8,558 nucleotides of DNA. Origin: JALOOE01 sp964423545 (GTDB lineage: Bacteria > Chloroflexota > Anaerolineae > CG2-30-64-16). The DNA lies in assembly GCA_964423545.1 (NCBI GenBank), contig CAYRFV010000246.1, positions 1 to 8,558 on the forward strand, read 5' to 3'. Below are positions 1 through 6,026 of the stretch, in pieces; the stretch's first letter is position 1; every line of letters begins with the position of its first letter. The translations under genes and the position numbers were made by a program. The notes beneath the pieces were generated by a model. That model worked only from the letters and a program-made list of their open reading frames with translations, made no database searches and was not told the origin of the DNA.

Positions 1-2
1 AC

Positions 3-173
3 GTCGTACAGAACATCCTGTCTGTGGCGCAGAGCGAAGGGGTCGATCTGGTGGCGATGGCCAGTCATGGTCGCAGCGGGCTGCGACGGGTGTTCTACGG
101 CAGTGTTGCGGCAGGCGTCCTGAATCGGATCGACCGCTCGTTGTTGCTGATCCGATCGACGGGCAGCCACTGA
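3..173 (+). CDS. Universal stress protein (UspA family), C-terminal fragment
   Basis: The reading frame is open from the left edge to a TGA at 171-173, giving 56 residues; the start lies outside the window. The fragment contains DLVAMASHGRSG followed by a tract ending GSVA and then SLLLIRS. This is the end of the Usp fold: a beta strand (DLVAM), the nucleotide-binding loop G-x2-G-x9-G-(S/T), and the last strand. The glycine spacing (GRSGLRRVFYGS) fits the ATP-binding subgroup. Usp proteins are small cytoplasmic stress proteins of about 140-160 residues, or tandem copies, so one or two domains may lie upstream. The frame closes 142 bases before the transporter start and no operon link is evident. 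The family call is secure; its stress or partner specificity cannot be read from this piece. Confidence 0.9.
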   Translation, partial: VVQNILSVAQSEGVDLVAMASHGRSGLRRVFYGSVAAGVLNRIDRSLLLIRSTGSH

Positions 174-315
174 ATCTGCCCGGCTCGACAGACCCCCAGG
201 CAAGCCCGCATTGGATCGCCCTAACAGAGACGGCGCGGAGTATACCACGTCGCCCCGGTCCGTGCAATCCAGCCTCGGGATCACGCGTCTCACACGCCCG
301 TTTCAGGACTTACGC

Positions 316-1158
316 ATGAGCAGACGTCAGGTGACGGTCACGCGGCCGGCCGGTTCTGGCGGCAGCCCGGCGCCGGTCGGAAGCCCACCTGCCCGCGCTG
401 CAGGCGTCCGCACGTTCCGGGCGCTGCGCCATCGCAACTATCGGCTGTGGTTCGTTGGCCAGGGTGTGTCACTGATCGGCACCTGGATGCAAACGATGGC
501 CCAACAGCTGCTGGTCTATCGGCTGACCGGTTCAGCGGCCGCTCTGGGGATGATCAACTTCATCGGGTTGCTTCCGCTGCTTCCTTTGGCGCTGTGGGGC
601 GGTTCGCTGATCGACCGCTTTCCGAAGCGCACCGTGATCCTGGTGACACAAACGGGCATGCTGATCCAGGCGCTGCTGCTCGCCGTCTTGACCCTGACCG
701 GCCAGATTCAGGTGTGGCAGATCTATGCGATGGCCCTCACCCTGGGCGCACTCCAGGCTGTTGATATGCCCGCCCGGCAGGCTTTCACGGTGGACTTGGT
801 GGAAGGCAAGGAGGACTTGACCAACGCCATCGGCCTGAACTCCGCGATGTTCAACGGCGCGCGTGCGTTGGGGCCGGCGCTCGCCGGGTTGGTGGTGGCG
901 GCGACCGGCGAGGGTGCGGCCTTTCTCATCAATGCATCGACCTTTGTGGCGGTCATCGGCAGCCTGCTCTTAATGCGCAATCTACCGGAATCATCGCACC
1001 GCACCACGGTCGGACTTGCCCGGCACCTCGCTGAAGGGATCCGATTCATCTCGAGGCAGCAGGTCGTGCTGGTATTGATGAGCCTGGTGGCAGTCAGCGC
1101 GTTTCTGTCGATGCCCTACAGCACCCTGATGCCGGTTTTCGCGAACGACGTCTTGTAG
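316..1158 (+). CDS. MFS transporter (MFS_3/EntS-like), N-terminal part of an interrupted gene
   Basis: This 280-residue frame encodes about seven membrane segments of an inner-membrane major facilitator transporter of the MFS_3 type, a family that exports siderophores, drugs or other small molecules by proton antiport. Seen directly: a basic N-terminus, then FRALRHRNYRLWFVGQ, typical just before TM1; the loop 2-3 motif GGSLIDRFPKR at residues 95-105; and PARQAFTVDLV in the N-half. I chose ATG 316 because AGGA at 305-308 lies 7 bases upstream; an in-frame TTG at 211 would add 35 residues unlike the family. The frame stops at TAG 1156-1158, just after TM7 (VFANDVL), where relatives continue into TM8. 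The missing half follows in the same frame at 1186-1680. The gene is probably broken, or this is a sequence error. No convincing promoter is visible in 174-315. The substrate is unknown. Confidence 0.85.
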   Translation: MSRRQVTVTRPAGSGGSPAPVGSPPARAAGVRTFRALRHRNYRLWFVGQGVSLIGTWMQTMAQQLLVYRLTGSAAALGMINFIGLLPLLPLALWGGSLIDRFPKRTVILVTQTGMLIQALLLAVLTLTGQIQVWQIYAMALTLGALQAVDMPARQAFTVDLVEGKEDLTNAIGLNSAMFNGARALGPALAGLVVAATGEGAAFLINASTFVAVIGSLLLMRNLPESSHRTTVGLARHLAEGIRFISRQQVVLVLMSLVAVSAFLSMPYSTLMPVFANDVL

Positions 1159-1185
1159 GAGAGCGCAAGCAGCCTGATCGCTCTT

Positions 1186-1680
1186 GTGTGCTACGCGCCG
1201 AGCTCGCTCCTGCGCTGCCAGGCGCCACAGGCCTTGCCGCTCGGCATCCTGCTGACGACGGTTGGGGTTGGCGCGTTGGTCGGCGCCCTGGGCGTGGCTT
1301 CACTTCCGAACGACGCGCGGCGCGGCCGCATCCTTACGGCGGGCAACCTGTTTTTTCCGGCCTCGCTGCTGCTCTTTGCGCTTTCCCGCTCTTTCGTGCT
1401 ATCGGTGGTCTGCCTGCTCATTGCTGGCATCAGCTTCGTCGCGCAGAACGCGCTGGCGAATACGCTGATCCAGATTTCCACACCCGACTCGATGCGGGGC
1501 AGAGTGATGAGCCTCTACTCCCTGATCACGCAGAGCACCATGCGGATGGGCGCACTTCAGGCAGGCCTCTTCGCCGACCGAATCGGCGCGCCGCTGACCA
1601 TCGCGCTCGGCGCCTCAGTGTCGCTGATCTATGGGCTGCTCGTCGCCCTGCGGTTTCCCCTCGTGCGTGAGATCAAGTAG
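1186..1680 (+). CDS. MFS transporter, C-terminal part (TM8-TM12) of the interrupted gene
   Basis: This is the second half of the transporter, in the same reading frame as the first half but behind the TAG at 1156-1158. It holds five hydrophobic segments: LLTTVGVGALVGALGVASL, FFPASLLLFALS, LSVVCLLIAGISFVAQNALA, a segment after the conserved loop PDSMRGRVMSLYSL, and a final helix ending VALRFPLV. The PDSMRGRVMSLYS loop is characteristic of MFS_3 proteins. The stretch from the TAG to about residue 11 here is not transporter-like, and family resemblance resumes near QAPQAL. The GTG at 1186 is the first possible restart but has no clear ribosome-binding site, so independent translation is doubtful. 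The frame ends at TAG 1678-1680, facing the dehydratase gene across a hairpin. Five helices alone would not form a working transporter. Confidence 0.75.
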   Translation: MCYAPSSLLRCQAPQALPLGILLTTVGVGALVGALGVASLPNDARRGRILTAGNLFFPASLLLFALSRSFVLSVVCLLIAGISFVAQNALANTLIQISTPDSMRGRVMSLYSLITQSTMRMGALQAGLFADRIGAPLTIALGASVSLIYGLLVALRFPLVREIK

Positions 1681-1716
1681 ACCCGCGACCGCCTCACCCC
1701 GCGGCGGAGGGCGCTG

Positions 1717-1752
1717 CGTCCGGGCCGTTCAGCACTCTGTTCAGCCCGGACG
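1717..1752. terminator. Inverted repeat between convergent genes, probable bidirectional terminator
   Basis: CGTCCGGGC at 1717-1725 is the exact reverse complement of GCCCGGACG at 1744-1752, a perfect 9-bp stem with an 18-base loop. It sits in the 96-base gap between the transporter stop (1680) and the dehydratase stop (1777), which face each other. Both loop edges carry GTTCAGC as a short direct repeat. There is no T-run on either side, so it is not a textbook intrinsic terminator. The terminator role is inferred from position. Confidence 0.5.
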
Positions 1753-1776
1753 GCCGACCGCCCCCAGTGCGATGAT

Positions 1777-3285
1777 CTACATTCGCGGTCCCACCACATT
1801 GATCGCGAATTCTTTGGCGCCCCAGATCTCGGCTGCCGTCTGCTTGCCGTTCGCTGCAGCGACAATCTCATCGAAAATGCGGCAACCCACGCTGCCCAAC
1901 GGCTCTCCCTGCTCGACAATCGTCCCTGCATCGAGGTCCATGTCGTCAGCCAGCTTGCGGTACATCGCGCTGTTCGTGGCCACCTTGACCACGGGTGCGA
2001 TGGGACAGCCGGTCGGAGACCCGCGGCCCGTAGTGAAGACAATCACCTGTGCGCCGCCCGCCACCATCGCCGTCACTGACTCCGGATCGTTGCCGGGCGT
2101 ATCCATCACCACCAGCCCGCGCCGAGTCGGCCGCCAGGCGTAGGGGACCGCCTCTTGCACGATCGTGCTGCCGCCCTTGGCGATGGCGCCCAGCGACTTC
2201 TCTTCGACCGTCGTCAGGCCCCCCGCGATGTTGCCGGGAGTCGGCTGCGCGCCGCGCATGTCGACGCCCATGCGCGCCGCCTCGGCCTCGCGGCCCACGG
2301 TGAATTCGATCAACCGCTGTGCGGTTGCTGCATTGGCCGCGCGCGCCGCCAGGATGTGTTCGGCCCCGATGAACTCCGTCGTCTCCGAGAGGATCACCGT
2401 GCCGCCCGCGCGCACCAACAGGTCGCTCGCCACGCCGACCGCCGGGTTCGCCGTGATGCCGGACCATCCGTCGGAGCCACCGCACTCGACGCCCACGATC
2501 AACTCAGACAGCGGGACCCGCTCACGCTGCGTCCGCCCCACCTCTTGCAGCAGCTCGCGAGCCACGCCCAAGGCCCTGGCGTAGGCGGCGCGCGTGCCGC
2601 CCTCCTCCTGGATGGTGAGGCGGACGACGGGCAGCCCCTGCAAGCTGAGCCTCTCGCCCATCTCGATGGTCGGCATCGTCTCGCAGCCCAACCCGACCAG
2701 GATGGCCGCGCCCACGTTCGGGTGAGCGGCGAATTCCTCCAAGACGCGGCGTGACTGCGTCAGGTCGTCGCCGATCTGCGAGCAGCCCCAGGAGTGCGAC
2801 AGCGCCACGACCTCCGGCAACGCCTGGCCGACGCGGTCGACGACGCTGTTCGCGCAACCGACGGTTGACATGACGAGGACGTGGTTGCGCACGCCGACGC
2901 GTCCATCACGGCGTCGATAGCCCATGAAGTGCGTGGCCGGCAGCTCGCCTGCATCGACGGTTTTCAGTTCGAACGCGGCCGCCGCACCCGCCACTTCGGT
3001 CGCCGGGGCGGCCGGACCCAGGTCGCCGCGGCCTCGCAGACTCTCGATGTTGTGGACATGGGCATGTTCGCCGGGGGCGATCGCAGACACTGCCCGTCCC
3101 ACCGGCTGGCCGTACTTGGTAATGATGCCTCCACTAGAGATCGGCCGGCGAGCGAACTTGTGACCGAACGGAATCGGCTGCACGATGGGTATCATCTCTC
3201 CAACCACCTCGACGGCCTGGCCCGGGGACAGGTCGACGGCAGCGACGGCGACGTTGTCGTTGGGATGCATCAGAAGAGCTTGCAC
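1777..3285 (-). CDS. uxaA: UxaA-family sugar-acid dehydratase (altronate dehydratase type)
   Basis: This 502-residue cytoplasmic enzyme appears intact and has the usual length of UxaA/GarD proteins. Residues 4-80 form the N-terminal SAF domain (HPNDNVAVA, PFGHKFA, ITKYGQPVG, HVHN). An Ala-rich linker follows, then the catalytic UxaA domain from about 118: GYRRRDGRVGVRN, GCANSVV (Cys144), SHSWGCSQ (Cys168), VGLGCE (Cys201), ECGGSDGWSGITANPAVG (Cys268), GGLTTVEEKSLG (356-366) and MDTPGNDPESV (394-404). Family members remove water from sugar acids such as altronate or galactarate to give 2-keto-3-deoxy acids, using a divalent metal, often iron. Which acid is used here cannot be told, so the symbol is at family level. 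GTG 3285 is preferred because GGAG at 3294-3297 lies 8 bases upstream; TTG 3315 and ATG 3270 lack this. It follows the reductase remnant by 40 bases and likely shares its promoter. Confidence 0.9.
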   Translation of the reverse strand: MQALLMHPNDNVAVAAVDLSPGQAVEVVGEMIPIVQPIPFGHKFARRPISSGGIITKYGQPVGRAVSAIAPGEHAHVHNIESLRGRGDLGPAAPATEVAGAAAAFELKTVDAGELPATHFMGYRRRDGRVGVRNHVLVMSTVGCANSVVDRVGQALPEVVALSHSWGCSQIGDDLTQSRRVLEEFAAHPNVGAAILVGLGCETMPTIEMGERLSLQGLPVVRLTIQEEGGTRAAYARALGVARELLQEVGRTQRERVPLSELIVGVECGGSDGWSGITANPAVGVASDLLVRAGGTVILSETTEFIGAEHILAARAANAATAQRLIEFTVGREAEAARMGVDMRGAQPTPGNIAGGLTTVEEKSLGAIAKGGSTIVQEAVPYAWRPTRRGLVVMDTPGNDPESVTAMVAGGAQVIVFTTGRGSPTGCPIAPVVKVATNSAMYRKLADDMDLDAGTIVEQGEPLGSVGCRIFDEIVAAANGKQTAAEIWGAKEFAINVVGPRM

Positions 3286-3293
3286 AACGTTGA

Positions 3294-3297
3294 CTCC
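3294..3297 (-). promoter_or_regulatory. Ribosome-binding site fixing a GTG start for the dehydratase
   Basis: On the minus strand GGAG is followed by 8 bases and then GTG (3285-3283). From this GTG the protein begins VQALLMHPNDNVAVA, which matches where UxaA-family proteins normally begin. It lies in the 40-base gap after the reductase stop, as expected for translation of a second gene in a shared message. Confidence 0.6.
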
Positions 3298-3325
3298 AAG
3301 TTTAGGATTGATCAAGGTGCCGGTG

Positions 3326-3983
3326 TCATGCTATCGGCACCGGAACCACCCCGACGGCTGACAGGCGGCGCTGCGCCTCCGCGTAGACGGAGCGGGAGAG
3401 CGGGCCGCGGCGGATGGCCTGCACATTCTCGGTCAGGTGCTCCGGATGGAGCGTGCCGACGATGATCGTGTGGGCAGACGGATGAGTCAGCGTGTAGCGC
3501 AGCAGGAACGACGTGCGTGATTCGCGTTCCGTTCGCAGCTCATCGAGATGGGCTGCTTCGAACTTGTCCCACCGATCGGCGCGGCCGAGTCGGACCCCGG
3601 GCTCGCCCTTGGCAACACCCCCGCGTACGATGACGCCCACGCCCGCCTTGCCGGTCTCACTGATCCACGCTTCGTGCTCGCGTTCCAGCGCCGAGTAGGG
3701 GATCTGGAAGCTGTCGAAGACCCCCCACCGCAGATACACGGGCAGGTGAGGCAGGGTCAAGGGTCCTGCCGATGAATTCCTCGCTGCGACCGTAGTCGTT
3801 GGAGGTGTCGATGAAGTTGATGCCGGCATCGAGCACGGCGTGAAGGATGCTCTTGGCTTGATCCTCGGTGACCGGCCGGCCACCCCAGACGCGCGTCCCG
3901 CGAATCTCCATCGCACCGAAGCCCAGCCGGGTCACCTCCAGCCCGGTGCGTCCGAGAATCGCCGTGGGGAGAACTGACGTCAT
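3326..3983 (-). pseudogene. Aldo/keto reductase with internal deletion and frameshift
   Basis: The N-terminal part starts at ATG 3983 behind AGGAG and reads about 75 residues: LGRTGLEVTRLGFGAME, then INFIDTSNDYG with the catalytic Asp and Tyr, then EEFIGRTL. The rest of that frame (to a stop at 3657) is not reductase-like. Reductase sequence resumes in another frame near 3757 with TLPHLPVYLRWGVFDSFQIP and continues to TGA 3326-3328, including LLRYTLTHPSAHTIIVGT. Joined, the pieces give about 218 residues, while such enzymes usually have about 310-330. The missing block would hold the strand with catalytic Lys, the VDLLQ-H segment with catalytic His, and much of the barrel. The junction near 3753-3765 shows AGGGTC twice, one base apart. 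Known relatives are NADPH-dependent carbonyl reductases. It is the first gene of the dehydratase operon; a misassembly is the alternative explanation. Confidence 0.85.
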
Positions 3984-4117
3984 GGCAACTTGCTCCTTCT
4001 TTCGAGCTCATGGCTCGTTCGACACTTGGTCAGTGCGGGCGCCGCGTGCTCGGGCACGAGGCCTCCACGTCTTGCGCGGGGCGACCTCACCTTGCAGCAC
4101 CGACCCTTGACTGGCGA

Positions 4118-4146
4118 ACTATAGCATGGAGGCGCAGACGGAGCAA
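4118..4146 (-). promoter_or_regulatory. Predicted sigma70 promoter of the reductase-dehydratase operon
   Basis: On the minus strand TTGCTC (4146-4141) and TATAGT (4123-4118) are separated by 17 bases. The -10 differs from TATAAT at one position; the -35 keeps the TTG. Transcription would begin near 4111, leaving a leader of about 127 bases before ATG 3983. The leader includes a small stem, CGTGC/GCACG at 4045-4058. The -35 lies inside the dyad at 4132-4158. Confidence 0.5.
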
Positions 4147-4158
4147 GCTCATCTGCGC
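4132..4158. promoter_or_regulatory. Nested dyad over the -35 box, candidate operator
   Basis: GCGCAGA (4132-4138) and TCTGCGC (4152-4158) are exact reverse complements. Between them GAGC-AA-GCTC (4141-4150) is a second, smaller dyad with almost the same centre (4145 versus 4145.5). The inner dyad contains the predicted -35 of the minus-strand operon. Concentric symmetry placed on a promoter is what a dimeric repressor site looks like. No regulator gene is in the window, so the operator role is inferred. Confidence 0.45.
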
Positions 4159-4190
4159 TGTTCCGAAGCGATGGCTGCTGGCCCCAGGTC

Positions 4191-4201
4191 TGTGGTAGAA
4201 T
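4191..4201 (+). promoter_or_regulatory. Possible -10 element for the flavin reductase gene
   Basis: TAGAAT at 4196-4201 fits a -10 box one base off consensus and lies 29 bases before ATG 4231. No acceptable -35 box is found 16-18 bases upstream, so it would be weak or activator-dependent. It lies downstream of the dyad at 4132-4158, which could therefore influence both divergent genes. Confidence 0.35.
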
Positions 4202-4230
4202 GCACGCAATACGCACAGAGGAGCACGACC

Positions 4231-4755
4231 ATGTCGCACGACTTGACCGAAATCACCCCCACTCAAATCTCAGACAATCCGTTCAAGCTCATCGGCAAAG
4301 ACTGGATGCTGATTGCCGCCGGTGGCCTCGATGCCTTCAACATGATGACGGCCAGCTGGGGCGCCGTGGGCGAGCTGTGGAACCGGCGCGTGGCCATCTG
4401 TTTCATCCGGCCCCAACGCTACACCTTCGGCTTCATGGAGCGGTCAGCGATCTATACACTCAACTTCTTCGATGAGCTTTGGCGCCCTGCGCTGGATTTC
4501 TGTGGCAGCCGGTCCGGTCGCGAGGTGAACAAGGCGGCTGAGACGGGACTGACTCCGCTTGCTGGGGAGGGCGGCGCAGTCTACTTCGCCCAGGCGCGCC
4601 TGGTGCTGGAATGTCGCAAGCTGTATGCCCAGGACATCGATCCGGCGCGCTTCGTCGATCCGACGATTCCGCCCCAGACATACCCCACGCACGACTACCA
4701 CCGCATGTATGTGGGTGAAATCGTGCGCTGTCTGAGCGCCGCTCAGAGAGCTTGA
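4231..4755 (+). CDS. Flavin reductase-like protein (DIM6/NTAB family, FMN-binding split barrel)
   Basis: This is a 174-residue cytoplasmic protein, complete by family length. Conserved landmarks are NMMTASWGAVGELW (37-50), IRPQRYT (59-65), a strand ending TLNFFDE (76-82), CGSRSGREVNKAAETGLTP (91-109) and a C-terminal HRMYVGEIV strand (157-164). In this family the N-x-x-T-x-S-W-G and R-P-x-R-x-T stretches line the flavin pocket. Members use NAD(P)H to reduce flavins, or simply hold FMN. ATG 4231 is preceded by GAGGAG with 8 bases between; an in-frame ATG at 4126 is too far upstream and lacks family similarity. The gene is divergent from the reductase-dehydratase operon, and its last 13 bases overlap the end of mazG on the other strand. 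The partner oxygenase, if there is one, is not in the window, so the physiological role is unknown. Confidence 0.85.
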   Translation: MSHDLTEITPTQISDNPFKLIGKDWMLIAAGGLDAFNMMTASWGAVGELWNRRVAICFIRPQRYTFGFMERSAIYTLNFFDELWRPALDFCGSRSGREVNKAAETGLTPLAGEGGAVYFAQARLVLECRKLYAQDIDPARFVDPTIPPQTYPTHDYHRMYVGEIVRCLSAAQRA

Positions 4756-5726
4756 TCGACCGCCGACGCGAACCTGGCATTGGCCGCGCGCAGCGCGCTT
4801 TCCGCGTCGAGGCCCCGTACTTGCGCCCACGCGACGATTCCGAACAGCGTCTCGCCGAGCACTTCGGCCGTGATCGGGGCATCGGCAGGCAGCGCAGCGA
4901 GCGCCGCCCAAGGCTGATCCGGCGCCTCCACCTTGCGCAGCCGCGACAGGCGATCGAGGTAGGCGTCCGCCTGAGCCAGCGCGGGCAGTCCTTTCGGGAT
5001 GCCGGAGAGAGGCGAGCGCTTCTCCCCGTTATTCCTGCGCTCGGTGGCCTTGATCGCTTCCCAGTTGGCCAGCACCTCCGCTGTCCCGCTGACCGAAACG
5101 TCTCCGAAGACGTGCGGATGCCTTCGGATCAGCTTGTCCACGATGCCGGCAATGACGTCTCCGAACCGGAATCGTCCGTCCTCGGTGGCGATCTGCGTCT
5201 GCATCGCCACCTGCAGCAGGAGGTCGCCCAACTCCTCCCTGACCTTGGCCACGTCGTCGGCATCCAGGGCCGCCAGCAGCTCGTGCGCCTCCTCCAGCAG
5301 TGAGCTGCGCAGTTTGGCCCATGTCAGCTCCCGATCCCACGGGCAGCCCTCCGGCGCACGCAGGTGCGCGGCGACGTCCTGCAGTGCGTGATAGGCCGAG
5401 GGCGCGGGAACCGGCGGTATGAAGAGGGCCGTGGCGGCGGCGAAGGACGGTTGCACAGCGATCTCCGCCAGCGACGCAGCGTGCCGCTCACTCGAGCTGA
5501 TGAGCGTTACTCGATGCTCAAGGGGGTACACCTGGGCCAGCACGGGCGCGCGCCGCGCGGCGACCCAACGGTCCGCGAAACCCACCAGCAGCGCCGGCTG
5601 TCCTGGATCCAACTGGGGGAAATAGGTCGATGCGACAGCCTCGGCTGACAGGAGCTGCAGGCTGTCGAGCGATTCAATGTCGAGGGCGCGCAGTGCGGCG
5701 TCGACCTGGGAGAGTGACAGGCGCAT
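4743..5726 (-). CDS. mazG: MazG nucleoside triphosphate pyrophosphohydrolase with a truncated methylase-like N-terminus
   Basis: This 327-residue cytoplasmic enzyme hydrolyses (d)NTPs, including aberrant ones, to NMP and pyrophosphate. The MazG domain begins at LRAPEGCPWDRELTW (122-136). The metal-binding helices show LLEEAHE (E145, E146, E149) and EELGD (E165, D168), followed by RRHPHVFGD (201-209) and NWEAIKATER. The second MazG half, around 288-320, has EVLGE where relatives usually have an ExxGD pattern. Residues 1-110 resemble the final part of the tetrapyrrole-methylase domain of YabN-type fusions (PALLVGF, QVYPLEHRVTLI, LFIPPVPAPS), but the N-terminal methylase half with its SAM-binding loop is absent. 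ATG 5726 is chosen because GGAGG lies 5 bases upstream; a GTG at 5738 is an alternative. It has its own promoter and overlaps the flavin reductase tail by 13 bases. Confidence 0.92.
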   Translation of the reverse strand: MRLSLSQVDAALRALDIESLDSLQLLSAEAVASTYFPQLDPGQPALLVGFADRWVAARRAPVLAQVYPLEHRVTLISSSERHAASLAEIAVQPSFAAATALFIPPVPAPSAYHALQDVAAHLRAPEGCPWDRELTWAKLRSSLLEEAHELLAALDADDVAKVREELGDLLLQVAMQTQIATEDGRFRFGDVIAGIVDKLIRRHPHVFGDVSVSGTAEVLANWEAIKATERRNNGEKRSPLSGIPKGLPALAQADAYLDRLSRLRKVEAPDQPWAALAALPADAPITAEVLGETLFGIVAWAQVRGLDAESALRAANARFASAVDQAL

Positions 5727-5753
5727 CCATGCCTCCACATGCTGGATGCGTGG

Positions 5754-5782
5754 ATTATACCTCTTGGAGAGGCGGAGGCGAA
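5754..5782 (-). promoter_or_regulatory. Predicted sigma70 promoter of mazG
   Basis: The minus strand carries a consensus TATAAT at 5759-5754. TTCGCC (5782-5777) lies 17 bases upstream and matches TTGACA at three of six positions. Transcription would start near 5747, about 20 bases before ATG 5726. The spacer includes CCTCT-TGG-AGAGG, a small dyad. It separates mazG transcription from the peptide gene upstream. Confidence 0.55.
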
Positions 5783-5812
5783 ATGGAGGCTCGCCCGGGG
5801 ATCAAGCGAGCA

Positions 5813-5857
5813 GACCCGTCCCTGAGACGCCCGTGCGACGGAACTCAGGAACGGGTC
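5813..5857 (-). terminator. Long imperfect hairpin, probable terminator or attenuator after the peptide gene
   Basis: Arms 5813-5826 and 5844-5857 pair over 14 positions. On the plus strand one pair is C-A, but in a minus-strand RNA the same pair is a U-G wobble, so the stem is complete only when transcribed leftward. An inner stem CCGT/ACGG (5831-5834 with 5838-5841) caps it with a GCG loop. It lies 37 bases past the peptide stop and before the mazG promoter. No strong T-run follows, so its efficiency as an intrinsic terminator is uncertain. Confidence 0.55.
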
Positions 5858-5870
5858 GGTTCCCGAATGA

Positions 5871-5888
5871 TGGCCGGCTGACCGGCCA
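5871..5888 (-). terminator. Compact hairpin directly after the peptide stop codon
   Basis: TGGCCGG (5871-5877) and CCGGCCA (5882-5888) form a perfect 7-bp stem with a 4-base loop. It starts 6 bases past the peptide stop on the minus strand. There is no U-tract, so it may protect the 3' end or pause polymerase together with the larger hairpin at 5813-5857. Confidence 0.4.
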
Positions 5889-5894
5889 GCCGAA

Positions 5895-6026
5895 CTATTG
5901 CCCTTGGCCCTGATTCAGCACATCGGGCAGAATGCCGGTCTGGGATCCCGCCCGCACTTCCAGCGACGTCTCGAAGACGACGGCCGGCGCCTCATAGCCT
6001 GCCACAAGCTTCTCGTTGTTTTCCAT
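5895..6026 (-). CDS. Small YxxP-leader peptide, candidate lasso-type RiPP precursor
   Basis: A 43-residue peptide starts at ATG 6026, with GGAG 9 bases upstream, and ends at TAG 5895-5897. The first half is charged and contains YEAP at residues 11-14 and SLEVRAGS at 21-28. The second half is small, polar and uncharged apart from one Asp (SQTGILPDVL, then an NQGQGQ end). A Y-x-x-P motif in the leader is what RiPP recognition elements bind in lasso peptide precursors. Cleavage before Gly27 would leave GSQTGILPD, placing Asp35 at core position 9, a ring size known for lasso peptides. However, the usual Thr two residues before the cut is absent (Arg here), and no B, C or E protein or ABC exporter is in the window. 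It has a consensus promoter and two downstream hairpins, so the gene looks real. Whether it is a RiPP, a signal peptide or another short protein is undecided. Confidence 0.65.
   Translation of the reverse strand: MENNEKLVAGYEAPAVVFETSLEVRAGSQTGILPDVLNQGQGQ

Noticed and set aside
211..315. TTG start that would lengthen the transporter by 35 residues
   Set aside because: The extension has no family similarity and no ribosome-binding site, while ATG 316 has AGGA 7 bases upstream.
1156..1158. TAG as a recoded sense codon (for example pyrrolysine)
   Set aside because: Three genes here end with TAG at the family-expected place, and MFS transporters have no such residue; an insertion or error is simpler.
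2155..2754. Plus-strand open frames opposite the dehydratase (also 2881-3465)
   Set aside because: The minus strand carries an unmistakable UxaA-family protein across both; the plus-strand translations are Arg/Ala/His-rich with no motifs.
4752..5303. A 183-codon plus-strand frame opposite mazG
   Set aside because: It is an Arg-rich shadow of the MazG domain with no recognisable features.
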